Assembly (NCBI GenBank): GCA_013298595.1
Contig: JAAFIG010000004.1
Span: 62,001-126,000 of the forward strand
Reading direction: 5' to 3'
Source of the DNA: Deinococcales bacterium
Lineage (GTDB): Bacteria > Deinococcota > Deinococci > Deinococcales > JAAFIG01
DNA length: 64,000 bases
A program made the position numbers and the translations under genes. This document shows, one piece after another, positions 19,074 to 27,680 of this stretch. Positions within the stretch are counted from its first letter, which is position 1, and the number at the start of each line of letters is the position of its first letter. The notes below the pieces were generated by a model. It was given only the letters and a program-made list of their open reading frames with translations. It was not told where the DNA came from and searched no databases.

Positions 19074-20324
19074 TTAAAATGATTTATTAAATAGAAGTTT
19101 TCTTTCGGAAAATATCAAAAAAAATCCAGAGAAGCATAATGCAAACATCCATCCATAAATAAAAGAGTAAATATTTTTAATACCAAACCCTATAAAAATT
19201 AAAATGAAAAGCATACAATATGTAGATATAATATTGTTACGAATTTTTCCATAAAAAATATTCAGTAAATATGGCACAATACCTATGGCAGAGATGCTCC
19301 ATGCAACGATGAGAAAACAAAGTACCAATACACTTTCACTGTTAAATCGGAGATAAGCTATACCCAGAACTAAAAAAGCCAAAATAATTAATAAGTGTGT
19401 CAATGTAACTATTTTAAGGTTTCTCCAAAAAATTTCTCGAGTATACTTGATACTTCTATACTTTGTTGGATCAACTTGAGATACAGCCACAAATATCCCT
19501 GATAGAACTTGTAATCCTTTATTCATTAAGTCATATACAGCTACAAAACCACCGCTTACTGCACTTGAGAAAGACATTTTTATAATCAAGTCAAACAATA
19601 GGGCAGGCACCTGAAGCAGAAAATAACCAAAAAATTCTTTTGTTTCAGGTAGTTTTAATTTCGCCAAGCTTTTTATATTTTCATTTGATTTTTGTTGATT
19701 AAAAAGCGGTTTTTTATATATTCTGCGTATCGAAAATCCCAAAAGAATTATTGTCAACAAAAAATTGTACATCAAAGTGATATATATTGGATTAAAATAT
19801 GATGCACCTTCCATAAATAGAATTACAAGTAGAGTAATCAAAATATTTAAAACAAATTTTTCCATAATCAAGCCATTAGAATCTAGCCACGCCGAAAAAA
19901 AACTACTAAAATTTTGAAAAATGCCCGATATAACTAGCAGTTGAATTGCAAAATAATCAACTATTCTTATGTTTAGCGTCGTCAAGATCTGTGGGAAAAA
20001 TATATAAATTATCAGATTAGTAATTGTTCCAAATATAATAATTGTTTTAATTTTGTGAAAAAAATTCTCTTTTCCACGTTTATCCGAGTTGAAAAATTCT
20101 TTTCCATTCCGTAAAATAAACGTATTTAGACCAAAATAAAATAATGAAAAGAAACTTACTACTGAAATCATTTGAATGTAAAACTTTAAGTATTCATCTC
20201 CAAAGAAAATATTAATTTTTCTATATAACACAACGTAGTAAACTACCGTAACTATAGAATAGATTAAGGATGCTAGTCCACTTTGATATTTTTTATTGTT
20301 TATAATTGATTTAATAAAATTCAT
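19074..20324 (-). CDS. Wzx-like polysaccharide flippase
   Basis: About 416 residues with 12 hydrophobic stretches, no large soluble domain, and the general layout of the MOP/PST exporter superfamily (Wzx). The start at 20324 (MNFIKSIINNKKYQSGLASL) is preferred because Wzx proteins commonly begin this way. An in-frame ATG at 20348 would add eight residues, and neither has a good ribosome-binding site. It lies between the second rmlD-like gene and the GT2 gene and would move the lipid-linked repeat unit across the inner membrane. Strongly AT-rich, with one CTCGAG. Confidence 0.8.
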   Translation of the reverse strand: MNFIKSIINNKKYQSGLASLIYSIVTVVYYVVLYRKINIFFGDEYLKFYIQMISVVSFFSLFYFGLNTFILRNGKEFFNSDKRGKENFFHKIKTIIIFGTITNLIIYIFFPQILTTLNIRIVDYFAIQLLVISGIFQNFSSFFSAWLDSNGLIMEKFVLNILITLLVILFMEGASYFNPIYITLMYNFLLTIILLGFSIRRIYKKPLFNQQKSNENIKSLAKLKLPETKEFFGYFLLQVPALLFDLIIKMSFSSAVSGGFVAVYDLMNKGLQVLSGIFVAVSQVDPTKYRSIKYTREIFWRNLKIVTLTHLLIILAFLVLGIAYLRFNSESVLVLCFLIVAWSISAIGIVPYLLNIFYGKIRNNIISTYCMLFILIFIGFGIKNIYSFIYGWMFALCFSGFFLIFSERKLLFNKSF

Positions 20325-20433
20325 AATGACTAAAAGCTGAGAGAACATCGAAATTATTTTTAGAGTGACTAAAATCTTTCTCGGACTTTACATTTGTTTG
20401 ATCTTATAAAAAAATAATTCGAATTAAATCTAT

Positions 20434-21192
20434 CTATGAGCCTTCAATTTTTTCAAAATCATTCAAACGTAATTTCACACTTTCCCACTGACTCGTATCC
20501 AAACTAAAATCAATGGGTTGACTGCTTAGATTACTATTTTGAAATCCTCTTTCAATATTCTTGTGTCTAACGATAACAAGATCATAGATACTCTTTCTTT
20601 GCGTAGCAACATGTAGTATTTTCTCATCTATTTGATCGATGTTATTTAGATATATCATTAACTCTTTTCCAATTACGTCTATGTAGTCTGCACTTGTAAA
20701 TTTGTCAACATAAGCAGCTTTAAAATTCCATTCAGAGCCTATAAAACTTGTTCTGATTATCCGTGCCTTATCAACAGACATTGCTGCTTCTTCTGCAACC
20801 AATTTAGATATGGCATAAAAACCAGTCGGATTTGGGCAATCGTCTTCCTTATATAACCCTTGCTTACCATCAAAAACATAATCCGTGCTCACATAAACAA
20901 CTGGTATCGATTTCTTCTGAGCGGCTCTCATAACATGTCTAGTGCCTATCACATTTGTTTGCCAGCAAATATTTTTTTCCGTTTCAGATTTTGAAACATT
21001 TGTATAGGCTGCTAAGTGCAAAACTAAAGATGGGTCACTCTCGCTTATCTGCTGATCGACATCCTCAAAATTGCAAATGTCCATTGTTTGTCTAGTTGTG
21101 GGTGTAACAGACCAACTTGAAGAGTTTAATCTTCTCATCATTTCTGTTCCCATTCTCCCATTTGCCCCAGTCAATAAAATTCGTCTTTGCAT
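20434..21192 (-). CDS. RmlD-like dTDP-4-dehydrorhamnose reductase paralogue
   Basis: 252 residues, SDR. It shows LLTGANGRMGTEMMRRL, LHLAAYTNVSKSE, VYVSTDYVFDG and the catalytic Y-x3-K in FYAISKLVAEEAA. It is clearly related along its whole length to the product of 23943-24671 (shared TSADYxDVI, RTSF, ERKSI/QRKSI, SLDxSxW motifs), but has no CTCGAG while the other copy has several. Both are shorter than classic RmlD (about 290). It may be a redundant reductase or act on a different 4-keto sugar. Gap 21193-21313 separates it from rfbA. Confidence 0.8.
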   Translation of the reverse strand: MQRRILLTGANGRMGTEMMRRLNSSSWSVTPTTRQTMDICNFEDVDQQISESDPSLVLHLAAYTNVSKSETEKNICWQTNVIGTRHVMRAAQKKSIPVVYVSTDYVFDGKQGLYKEDDCPNPTGFYAISKLVAEEAAMSVDKARIIRTSFIGSEWNFKAAYVDKFTSADYIDVIGKELMIYLNNIDQIDEKILHVATQRKSIYDLVIVRHKNIERGFQNSNLSSQPIDFSLDTSQWESVKLRLNDFEKIEGS

Positions 21193-21313
21193 AAATCACT
21201 TTCCAAGTTCAGTCAGTCTTACACTTAATTGTTTGTATCTGATTAGGAATGAGGTACAGTCACAATTTCAACAAGATTCAATGTTTTGGAACTTCTTTCA
21301 ATAATTTGCTACA

Positions 21314-22378
21314 TTACAATTTAACAGTACTTCTATCACCCAAAAAGAACTGCACCGTATTCCTTCGTTCCACTTCGCCAAGTACGCGCACTTCTTCACC
21401 AAGAATACTCGAGTCTACACGCCGCGCAATACCCTCAAGCTTAGCACCTTGCATTAAAATACTGTACTCAAGTTCACAGTTTTTAACAACAGCGTTTTCG
21501 CCGATACTGGTGTATGGTCCAACGTAGGCATTTTCGACAACTGCGCCAACTGCAATACTGATTGGTCCGCGCAATCTCGAGTTTTTGATGCTTGCCCCAA
21601 CTGCAATTTGTACTTCACCCACGATTTCTGAGCTTTCCACGTCGCCTAATATCTTACGCTCGATTCTTGAGAGGACAAGGCGGTTGGCATCAAGCAGGTC
21701 TGCGGCATTGCCAGTGTCTTTCCAGTAGCCACGTACTTCCTCGGCATTAACGTTAAAACCAGCCTCGAGCAAATTCTGAATGGCTTCTGTAATCTCGAGT
21801 TCACCTCGAGCTGATGGTTTTAAGTTAGCAATAATTTCATGGATTTTGGAGGTGAAAAGGTAAACACCAACCAGTGCAAGGTCAGAAATAAATTCTTTTG
21901 GTTTTTCAACGAGACGAACAATTTTGCCACTCGAGTCGCGTACTGCCACGCCAAAACTCGAGGGATTTGGTACTTTGGTCAACAAAATACAGGCTTCGAC
22001 TCCCCCTGCATTGAATTTCTCGAGCATATGCCCAATGCCACCGTCAAGTAAGTTATCCCCTAGGTACATGATGAACGGGTCATTCTCGAGGTACGACTGA
22101 GCGATTTTGACGGCATGTGCCAACCCTCCAGGGCGATCTTGGAGAATGTAAGTAAGTTTTGCGCCTAGTCTCGAGCCATCCCCGAGGTGAGCTTTGACTT
22201 CCTCACCAGTTTCTGGGGAAATGATAATGCCGATATCAGTAACGCCAGCCCGAACAATATCTTCGATACAGTAATCAATGTTGGCTTTATTGGCAATTGG
22301 TACAAGTTGCTTTGCTCGAGTATGGGTGAGCGGGCGTAGGCGAGTACCTTTGCCACCCGACAAAATTAAGCCTTTCAT
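21314..22378 (-). CDS. rfbA: Glucose-1-phosphate thymidylyltransferase (long form)
   Basis: Makes dTDP-glucose from dTTP and glucose-1-phosphate. 354 residues. The nucleotidyltransferase core begins MKGLILSGGKGTRLRPLT, with LGDNLLDGG (metal Asp) and LVEKPKEF; WKDTGNAADLLDANRLVL ends the catalytic domain. The C-terminal hexapeptide repeats (about 250-345; VAVGAS, ISIAVGAVVENAYVGPYTSIG) make it the long RmlA-like form common in Gram-positives, archaea and Deinococcota, about 60 residues longer than E. coli RmlA. It overlaps rfbB by ATGA. Confidence 0.93.
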   Translation of the reverse strand: MKGLILSGGKGTRLRPLTHTRAKQLVPIANKANIDYCIEDIVRAGVTDIGIIISPETGEEVKAHLGDGSRLGAKLTYILQDRPGGLAHAVKIAQSYLENDPFIMYLGDNLLDGGIGHMLEKFNAGGVEACILLTKVPNPSSFGVAVRDSSGKIVRLVEKPKEFISDLALVGVYLFTSKIHEIIANLKPSARGELEITEAIQNLLEAGFNVNAEEVRGYWKDTGNAADLLDANRLVLSRIERKILGDVESSEIVGEVQIAVGASIKNSRLRGPISIAVGAVVENAYVGPYTSIGENAVVKNCELEYSILMQGAKLEGIARRVDSSILGEEVRVLGEVERRNTVQFFLGDRSTVKL

Positions 22379-23394
22379 ACTTTAACCTCGAGACGTTTGG
22401 CATATTGCCGATTATAATAGGCTTGGAAGCTCGAGGATTCACGGACAGGTTGCCAGTACTCAGGATGCTCAAAGTACCATTTAGCAGCAGCAGCCACAGC
22501 TTCTTTGGGTTGGTATTGGGCTTTCCATCCGAGAGCTTCCAGTTTTTTGACACTGACACTGTAACGCCGATCGTGCCCTGCTCTGTCTGTGACGTGGCGA
22601 ATAAGGCTGCGAGGTTTTCCAACAGTCTCGAGTAGCACTTCAAGCATTGCCATATTGGTGATTTCTTGACCAGCTCCTACGTTGTAAATCTCACCAATGG
22701 TGCCACGCTCGAGCACCGTTAATATACCTGTGCAGTGATCGGATACATGGGTGTAATCTCGCATCTGTAGACCATCGCCGTAGACTGGCAACGGTAAATC
22801 CAGCATGGCGTTTGTGGTGAACAGTGGGACGACTTTCTCGAGGAATTGGTAAGCGCCGACATTGTTGCTCCCTCGAGTGATGGTGGTTTGTAAGCCATAT
22901 GTCACGAAGTAACTTTGCACCAATTGATCGCCAGCGGCTTTGCTAGCGCTATATGGACTGCGTGGCGCGAGAATATCAGACTCCAAGCTGTGATGATCAC
23001 CTTCGATCGTGCCGTACACTTCATCGGTACTGATTTGATGGAAACGCAATTTATGTTCCCTTGCGACCTCGAGCAGCACATGAGTGCCAATCACATTGGT
23101 TTGAGAGAAGACAAATGGATTGAGAATACTTTGATCCACATGGGTTTCAGCTGCAAAATTGACAATTGTATCCACTTGTTGGCTGGTGACGAGATGCCTC
23201 ATTAGCTCGAGATTGGCTATATCTCCAATAACCACCTCAAGATTTGGATGTTGCTCGGGCAGGTTATCGCGCCGCGCTGCATAAGTCATTTTGTCCAGCA
23301 CAACCAATTTGAGATTCGGGCGAGTCTCGAGCAGTAATCGCACAAAATTTGCGCCAATAAAGCCACAACCACCTGTGATGAGTAAGGTTTTCAT
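22375..23394 (-). CDS. rfbB: dTDP-glucose 4,6-dehydratase
   Basis: Second step of dTDP-L-rhamnose synthesis. The start at 23394 gives MKTLLITGGCGFIGANFVRLLL, the Rossmann motif, and makes an ATGA overlap with rfbC. The longer frame to 23436 is therefore rejected. 339 residues, with FAAETHVDQSI, HQISTDEVYG, the Y-x3-K pair in SPYSASKAAGDQLVQSY, and ITRGSNNVGAYQ. All catalytic residues of RmlB are present. Several CTCGAG sites mark it as native compared with the AT-rich centre of the locus. Confidence 0.95.
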   Translation of the reverse strand: MKTLLITGGCGFIGANFVRLLLETRPNLKLVVLDKMTYAARRDNLPEQHPNLEVVIGDIANLELMRHLVTSQQVDTIVNFAAETHVDQSILNPFVFSQTNVIGTHVLLEVAREHKLRFHQISTDEVYGTIEGDHHSLESDILAPRSPYSASKAAGDQLVQSYFVTYGLQTTITRGSNNVGAYQFLEKVVPLFTTNAMLDLPLPVYGDGLQMRDYTHVSDHCTGILTVLERGTIGEIYNVGAGQEITNMAMLEVLLETVGKPRSLIRHVTDRAGHDRRYSVSVKKLEALGWKAQYQPKEAVAAAAKWYFEHPEYWQPVRESSSFQAYYNRQYAKRLEVKV

Positions 23395-23927
23395 CCGCGA
23401 TTCTCCTGCCATAAATCTGCGCCAAAAGCATCCCAAGGTAAACGACCTTCATTTGGGTCTGCGAGATTAAATTGTTGATCCATGCTGTAAAGTAGGGTGG
23501 CACCATCAATACCCGCTTGATACCCATGTGCCACACCAGCTGGGATATAAAGTTGCATGGGTTGCTCACCTGACAATATCACGCGGCGTTTGACTCGAGC
23601 GGTTGGGCTACCATCTCGGCAATCGACTAACCAAACCATCAGTTGCCCTTCGATCACAGTCCAAATCTCGTTTTGAGGCAATTTTGTGTGAATGTGAAAC
23701 GCATTAACTCGGTGCGGAGCAGCTTTGGAAACACTGATTTGCCGAGGCTCGAGCGGAGTTGGGATTCCTTCAACCCCAGCATCTGATAAGCGCACATATT
23801 CCATAAACCAACCATTTTCGGAACGGTTTTTTCGGAGTGGGTGCAGCCAAACCCCTTGGATTGAAGGCGCAGGTGGATACGCCTCAAAAGTTAATTGATT
23901 TTGAAGTTCTGGGATGAGTTGGATCAT
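23391..23927 (-). CDS. rfbC: dTDP-4-dehydrorhamnose 3,5-epimerase family protein
   Basis: 178 residues with a cupin fold like RmlC. HRVNAFHIHTKLPQNEIWTVIEG supplies the His-containing strand, and YIPAGVAHGYQAG is the conserved late motif, with Tyr-rich LLYSMDQQFN after it. The classic catalytic H-x-D pair is less clear than in E. coli RmlC. Position between rfbD and rfbB with a 4-nt overlap makes the assignment secure in context. Confidence 0.88.
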   Translation of the reverse strand: MIQLIPELQNQLTFEAYPPAPSIQGVWLHPLRKNRSENGWFMEYVRLSDAGVEGIPTPLEPRQISVSKAAPHRVNAFHIHTKLPQNEIWTVIEGQLMVWLVDCRDGSPTARVKRRVILSGEQPMQLYIPAGVAHGYQAGIDGATLLYSMDQQFNLADPNEGRLPWDAFGADLWQENRG

Positions 23928-23942
23928 CAGCGCATCAAAATA

Positions 23943-24671
23943 TCACATAAATTGACGTTTCAAGTCCTGCCAACGACTCGAGTCTAAGCTAACATCTGGT
24001 GGGATATGGACTTTGGCTCCGACAATGGTGCCAGCTTGAACGTGTGGGTTGCGTCGCTTGGCTAACTCGAGGATACTTTTACGTTCGGTAACAACATGCA
24101 GCACATCAGCTTGGATACTTGAGAGATTGAGTAATAACAACTTAAGTTCTGAGGCGATGACATCCGTGTAATCGGCACTGGTGAACTGATCGGCAAATGC
24201 CATTGGGTATTTCCAAACCGCATCTTTAAAACTGGTACGAACAATCAAACTGTTTGTCGTAGCTCGAGCGGCTTCTTCAGCAATTGCTTTAGTTAAGCTG
24301 TAATAATTGCTCGGGTTTGGCGCATCCGTTTCCTTGTACATGCCTTTTTCGCCATCGAAAACATAATCGGTGCTGATGTGTACCAAACGAGCACCAATTT
24401 GAGCCGAGGCTCGAGCTATATTTCTCGAGCCGACCACATTGACAGCGTAACAAGCTGTATGGTCTTGTTCAGCTTTGGCAACATCGGTATAGGCAGCCAT
24501 GTGTAAGACAATATCTGGCTGAGCGGTTGAGATAGCTCGAGTAACACTGTCTACATTAGTGATACTCACTGTTTGGCTCGAGGGAGCAATAACTTCCCAA
24601 CCATGTTTGATGAGTCTAGGGAGTAATTCGCTGCCCATCCGCCCAGAACCACCAGTCACAAAAATCTTCAT
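23943..24671 (-). CDS. rfbD: dTDP-4-dehydrorhamnose reductase
   Basis: Last step of dTDP-L-rhamnose synthesis. The start at 24671 gives MKIFVTGGSGRMGSELLPRL. A TAAACT hexamer ends 7 nt upstream, so the mRNA is probably leaderless, and the 78-residue longer frame is rejected. 242 residues with LHMAAYTDVAKAE, VHISTDYVFDG and the Y-x3-K in YYSLTKAIAEEAA. First gene of the minus-strand polysaccharide operon. It is paralogous to 20434-21192. Confidence 0.88.
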   Translation of the reverse strand: MKIFVTGGSGRMGSELLPRLIKHGWEVIAPSSQTVSITNVDSVTRAISTAQPDIVLHMAAYTDVAKAEQDHTACYAVNVVGSRNIARASAQIGARLVHISTDYVFDGEKGMYKETDAPNPSNYYSLTKAIAEEAARATTNSLIVRTSFKDAVWKYPMAFADQFTSADYTDVIASELKLLLLNLSSIQADVLHVVTERKSILELAKRRNPHVQAGTIVGAKVHIPPDVSLDSSRWQDLKRQFM

Positions 24672-24678
24672 AGCGAAC

Positions 24679-24684
24679 AGTTTA
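24679..24684 (-). promoter_or_regulatory. -10 element of a probable leaderless promoter for rfbD
   Basis: TAAACT on the minus strand ends 7 nt before the rfbD ATG. No good -35 is visible at the usual distance. The same arrangement recurs before several other genes of the window. Confidence 0.4.
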
Positions 24685-24764
24685 CCGAGTCTCGAGGTTG
24701 AAGCACATCCCGACGACTCGAGGTACAAGCGCAACACCCTACGATCCGAGGTACATTTATACGC

Positions 24765-24793
24765 TTGACTCGAGTCCAGACTCATGAAACGAT
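24765..24793 (+). promoter_or_regulatory. Candidate promoter for the metK leader
   Basis: TTGACT (24765-24770), 17 bp, then AACGAT (24788-24793). The -10 is weak but places the transcription start at about 24800, exactly where the candidate riboswitch begins. Confidence 0.4.
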
Positions 24794-24800
24794 TACTTTG

Positions 24801-24926
24801 CTTCATCCAGAGCAACGCGAGCGTCCTGGCGCATTGACCGTTGCAGCAACCACACCGAGGTTTCCTCGAGGATATGGTGCTTCTGCCAGCCGTTTCCCAA
24901 AACAACAGGGCAGCGGAGCGATGAGG
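24801..24926 (+). ncRNA. Candidate SAM riboswitch (SAM-I/SAM-IV clan) upstream of metK
   Basis: A four-stem layout can be drawn. P1: CTTCATC (24801-24807) with GATGAGG (24920-24926). P2: GCAAC (24812-24816) with GTTGC (24840-24844). P3: CACC (24853-24856) with GGTG (24876-24879). P4: CTGCC (24883-24887) with GGCAG (24909-24913). Conserved SAM-I strings are in the right places: CAGAG after P1, AGCAACC after P2 and GGTGC closing P3. A second hairpin, GGAAGGG-TTTG-CCCTTCC (24925-24942), overlaps the end of P1 but has no T-run, so the output mechanism is unclear. The position before SAM synthetase fits feedback control by its product. Confidence 0.62.
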
Positions 24927-25031
24927 AAGGGTTTGCCCTTCCAGAAAGGGTTCGCCACGCCATAATACGGTTATCGTTTTTCATTAACTTGAGGAATTCT
25001 CGAGTGCATTCATGTTTTTTGGAGGCTTGTT

Positions 25032-26198
25032 ATGACAAAGCGTCTTGTTAGTTCTGAATCTGTGACAGAAGGACACCCTGATAAACTCGCGGATCGGATT
25101 TCCGATTCGATTCTCGATGCGTTTTTAACCCAAGACCCAAAGTCTCGAGTGGCATGTGAGACTTTGGTAACCAAAGGCTTGGTTTTGGTGGCAGGTGAGA
25201 TTACCAGCACTGCTGAGTTTGTTGATGTGCAAAGCACCGTTCGTCGGGCAATTACCGAGGTTGGGTACACCTCGGCTGAACTTGGCTTTGATGCCGATCA
25301 TGTGGCAGTGCTGAATACCATCACAGGGCAAAGCCCAGAAATTGCCAGCGGCGTCAATGTCTCTACCGAGTGGCGCAGCGGCGACCGCGACCCCCGCAAC
25401 GAACGCGGTGCAGGCGACCAAGGCTTAATGTTTGGCTATGCCAGCAATGAAACCCCAGAACTCATGCCTACACCGATTTGGTTAGCGCATCGTATCTCGA
25501 GACGTTTAGCTGAAGTTCGTAAAAATGGCACTTTGGCATACCTTCGCCCCGATGGAAAATCTCAAGTCACGCTTTTTTACGATGGCACCAAACCCATTGG
25601 ACTCGAGACAGTGGTGGTCAGCACACAACATGCACCCGAGATAAGCCAAGAACAAATTCGTGCTGATGTAATTCAACATGTGATTCGACCTGTAATCCCA
25701 GACTGGCTTGACTCGAGCGATGTAAATTACTTAATTAACCCATCAGGCTCATTTATTTTTGGTGGACCCGGTGCAGATACAGGCTTAACCGGACGCAAAA
25801 TTATTGTTGATACTTACGGCGGAGCCATCCCACACGGCGGCGGCGCTTTCAGTGGCAAAGACCCAACCAAAGTAGACCGTAGCGCTGCATATTACGCTCG
25901 GTACATGGCAAAAAACATTGTTGCCGCAGGACTTGCCGAACGCGCCATGGTCGAAGTGGCATATGCCATTGGCAAAGCTCACCCTGTTAGCCTACGAGTC
26001 GAGAGTTTTGGCACAGGCAAACTCTCGGATTTACAACTGAGTGCACTGGCTCGAGAACACTTCGACCCTCGCCCGCTGGCAATTATCGAAGAGCTAAGTT
26101 TAGAGAATGCCATTTACGTACCAACCTCGAGTTATGGGCATTTTGGACAAGCACACCTGCCTTGGGAACAAACAGATCGGGCTGCTAAACTCGGCTAA
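25032..26198 (+). CDS. metK: S-adenosylmethionine synthetase
   Basis: Makes SAM from methionine and ATP. 388 residues, normal length. A strong GGAGG lies 7 nt upstream of the ATG. Signature segments are intact: [20 protein letters not shown] at the N-terminus, [12 protein letters not shown] (about 131), and [19 protein letters not shown] with [22 protein letters not shown] in the C-terminal part. It lies behind the candidate SAM riboswitch. The remnant and restriction-modification genes follow in the same direction, and then metH. Confidence 0.96.
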   Translation: MTKRLVSSESVTEGHPDKLADRISDSILDAFLTQDPKSRVACETLVTKGLVLVAGEITSTAEFVDVQSTVRRAITEVGYTSAELGFDADHVAVLNTITGQSPEIASGVNVSTEWRSGDRDPRNERGAGDQGLMFGYASNETPELMPTPIWLAHRISRRLAEVRKNGTLAYLRPDGKSQVTLFYDGTKPIGLETVVVSTQHAPEISQEQIRADVIQHVIRPVIPDWLDSSDVNYLINPSGSFIFGGPGADTGLTGRKIIVDTYGGAIPHGGGAFSGKDPTKVDRSAAYYARYMAKNIVAAGLAERAMVEVAYAIGKAHPVSLRVESFGTGKLSDLQLSALAREHFDPRPLAIIEELSLENAIYVPTSSYGHFGQAHLPWEQTDRAAKLG

Positions 26199-26479
26199 GC
26201 TACCTCGAGAACATTGTTGAAAAGGTGGTGCAGCAACTGGCTCAGGATTTGAAAGCAGCTTTTCCAGATATGAAAGGTTTCTCGAGAACCAATTTGTTAT
26301 ACATGAGGGCATTTGCAATGGCTTATCCGCACCTTGAATTTGTCCAGCAAGCCGCTGGACAATTACCTTGGTTTCATAATTGCGTCATTCTGGATAAATG
26401 CAAAACCCTAGACCTACGTGAAACATACATGCGAGCCGCTTTTGAGAATGGTTGGAGCAGAAGTATTTTCGAGCATTGA
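26193..26479 (+). pseudogene. Remnant of a YhcG/DUF1016-type nuclease gene
   Basis: The frame read from about 26193 carries VVQQLAQDLKAAFPDMKGFS, NLLYMRAFA, FVQQAAGQLPWFHNCVIL and GWSRSIFEH, the central part of the DUF1016 N-terminal domain of YhcG-like proteins. No proper start is present, the upstream residues are degenerate, and the frame stops before any PD-(D/E)xK nuclease domain. This is a fragment left from a longer gene, next to the restriction-modification pair. Such decayed defence genes often mark an exchange hotspot. Confidence 0.7.
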
Positions 26480-26544
26480 AGAGCTTGAAGCTCGACTAGG
26501 CAGACTCAAGGACAACGAATGACGAGTGGTGATACACTTTTCGG

Positions 26545-26661
26545 ATGATGGTTCTTCTCGAGCGACAATACAGTATCAATTCACTTGAATTAGCTACAGC
26601 GCTTGGGCTGCAAATCACAAGACAAGCCAGTACTCGAGGTGCTAAAAAATGGCACAAATAG
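26545..26661 (+). CDS. Possible small ORF overlapping the methyltransferase start
   Basis: A 38-codon frame, MMVLLERQYSINSLELATAL and onwards, ends at 26661, 13 bp inside the methyltransferase gene. The stretch SINSLELATALGLQITRQAS could be read as a helix-turn-helix, which would suit a small controller. It lacks a good ribosome-binding site and could equally be a leftover of the decayed gene upstream. The region 26480-26544 holds only a short open stretch (IEELEARLGRLKDNE) that again looks like a gene remnant. Confidence 0.25.
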   Translation: MMVLLERQYSINSLELATALGLQITRQASTRGAKKWHK

Positions 26662-27680
26662 CGTTGTTCGATACTCCAGCTCCAGCTTTTCAGCCCCTGT
26701 TTCTTTGTGGGGATGCACTGCGCGTTTTGCAAACATTACCGAGTGCCAGTGTAGATTGTTGTTTAACCAGTCCACCCTATTGGGGTCATCGGGAGTACGA
26801 AAGCGCTGGAATTGGACTCGAAGTAGATTACACCGATTATGTTCAGGCTCTAGTCCAGATTTTACTCGAGGTCAAACGAGTCTTAAAACCCACAGGGTCC
26901 TTATGGTTAAATCTAGGCGATACTTACTTAGATAAGCACTTAATGGGCATTCCGTGGCGTGTTGCACTAGCTTTAATGGATTATGGTTTTATTCTTCGCA
27001 ATAGCATAATATGGAATAAACTCAAAGGCGCACCTGACAATTCCAAAGATAAACTACGCAATTTGCACGAAAATATTTTTCATTTTGTAAAATCTAAAAA
27101 TTACTATTACGACACTGATGCAATTCGCAGTAAGCCTCGAGCTAGCAAAGTTCAAAACGGCAAAGTCATTTCTGCCACTGGCGTAAGCGGTGTGCGTTAC
27201 AAGCGCCAACTCGAGCTTTCAACTGCTCTAACCACACTAGAGAAACAAGCGGCATTTATAGCTTTAGAAAGAGTTCTAAATGATGTCACCACAGGTGCAA
27301 TCTCGGATTTTCGGATGGTTATTCGTGGACAACAGCGCACCACCCATTCGGATCAACAAAAAGTGTCAGGACGTGCCAAGGAATTACAACAAAAAGGATA
27401 TTACTTCCTTAAATATCATCCTAACGGAGCCAAACCCAGTGATGTCTGGGAAATTATTCCTGAAGATACACAAAAACGCCAAACTCATTACGCCCCGTTC
27501 CCAGAGGATTTGTGTCGTATCCCAATCCTCAGTACCTGTCCAAAAAATGGTGTGGTACTAGACCCTTTTTGTGGCACTGGCACAACCATGTTTGTCGCCC
27601 AGCAACTCGAGCGGCAGAGTATTGGTATTGATTTATCAGCAGCCTACTTAGAAATCGCAAAAAACAGGTGCGAGAAATGA
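26649..27680 (+). CDS. Beta-class DNA methyltransferase (N4-cytosine or N6-adenine)
   Basis: 343 residues. Catalytic motif IV (TSPPYW, about residues 40-45) precedes the SAM-binding motif I (DPFCGTGTT, about 305-313), which is the beta-class order, with a target-recognition region between them (about 110-270). TSPPYW is most often found in N4-cytosine enzymes. GAGGTG lies 7 nt before the ATG. It overlaps the downstream endonuclease gene by 13 bp, so the two form a type II restriction-modification pair. Its target cannot be read from sequence. Confidence 0.9.
   Translation: MAQIALFDTPAPAFQPLFLCGDALRVLQTLPSASVDCCLTSPPYWGHREYESAGIGLEVDYTDYVQALVQILLEVKRVLKPTGSLWLNLGDTYLDKHLMGIPWRVALALMDYGFILRNSIIWNKLKGAPDNSKDKLRNLHENIFHFVKSKNYYYDTDAIRSKPRASKVQNGKVISATGVSGVRYKRQLELSTALTTLEKQAAFIALERVLNDVTTGAISDFRMVIRGQQRTTHSDQQKVSGRAKELQQKGYYFLKYHPNGAKPSDVWEIIPEDTQKRQTHYAPFPEDLCRIPILSTCPKNGVVLDPFCGTGTTMFVAQQLERQSIGIDLSAAYLEIAKNRCEK

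Noticed and set aside
24765-24965. Protein-coding ORF on either strand before metK
   Set aside because: The short frames have no start signals and overlap the base-paired regions of the candidate riboswitch.
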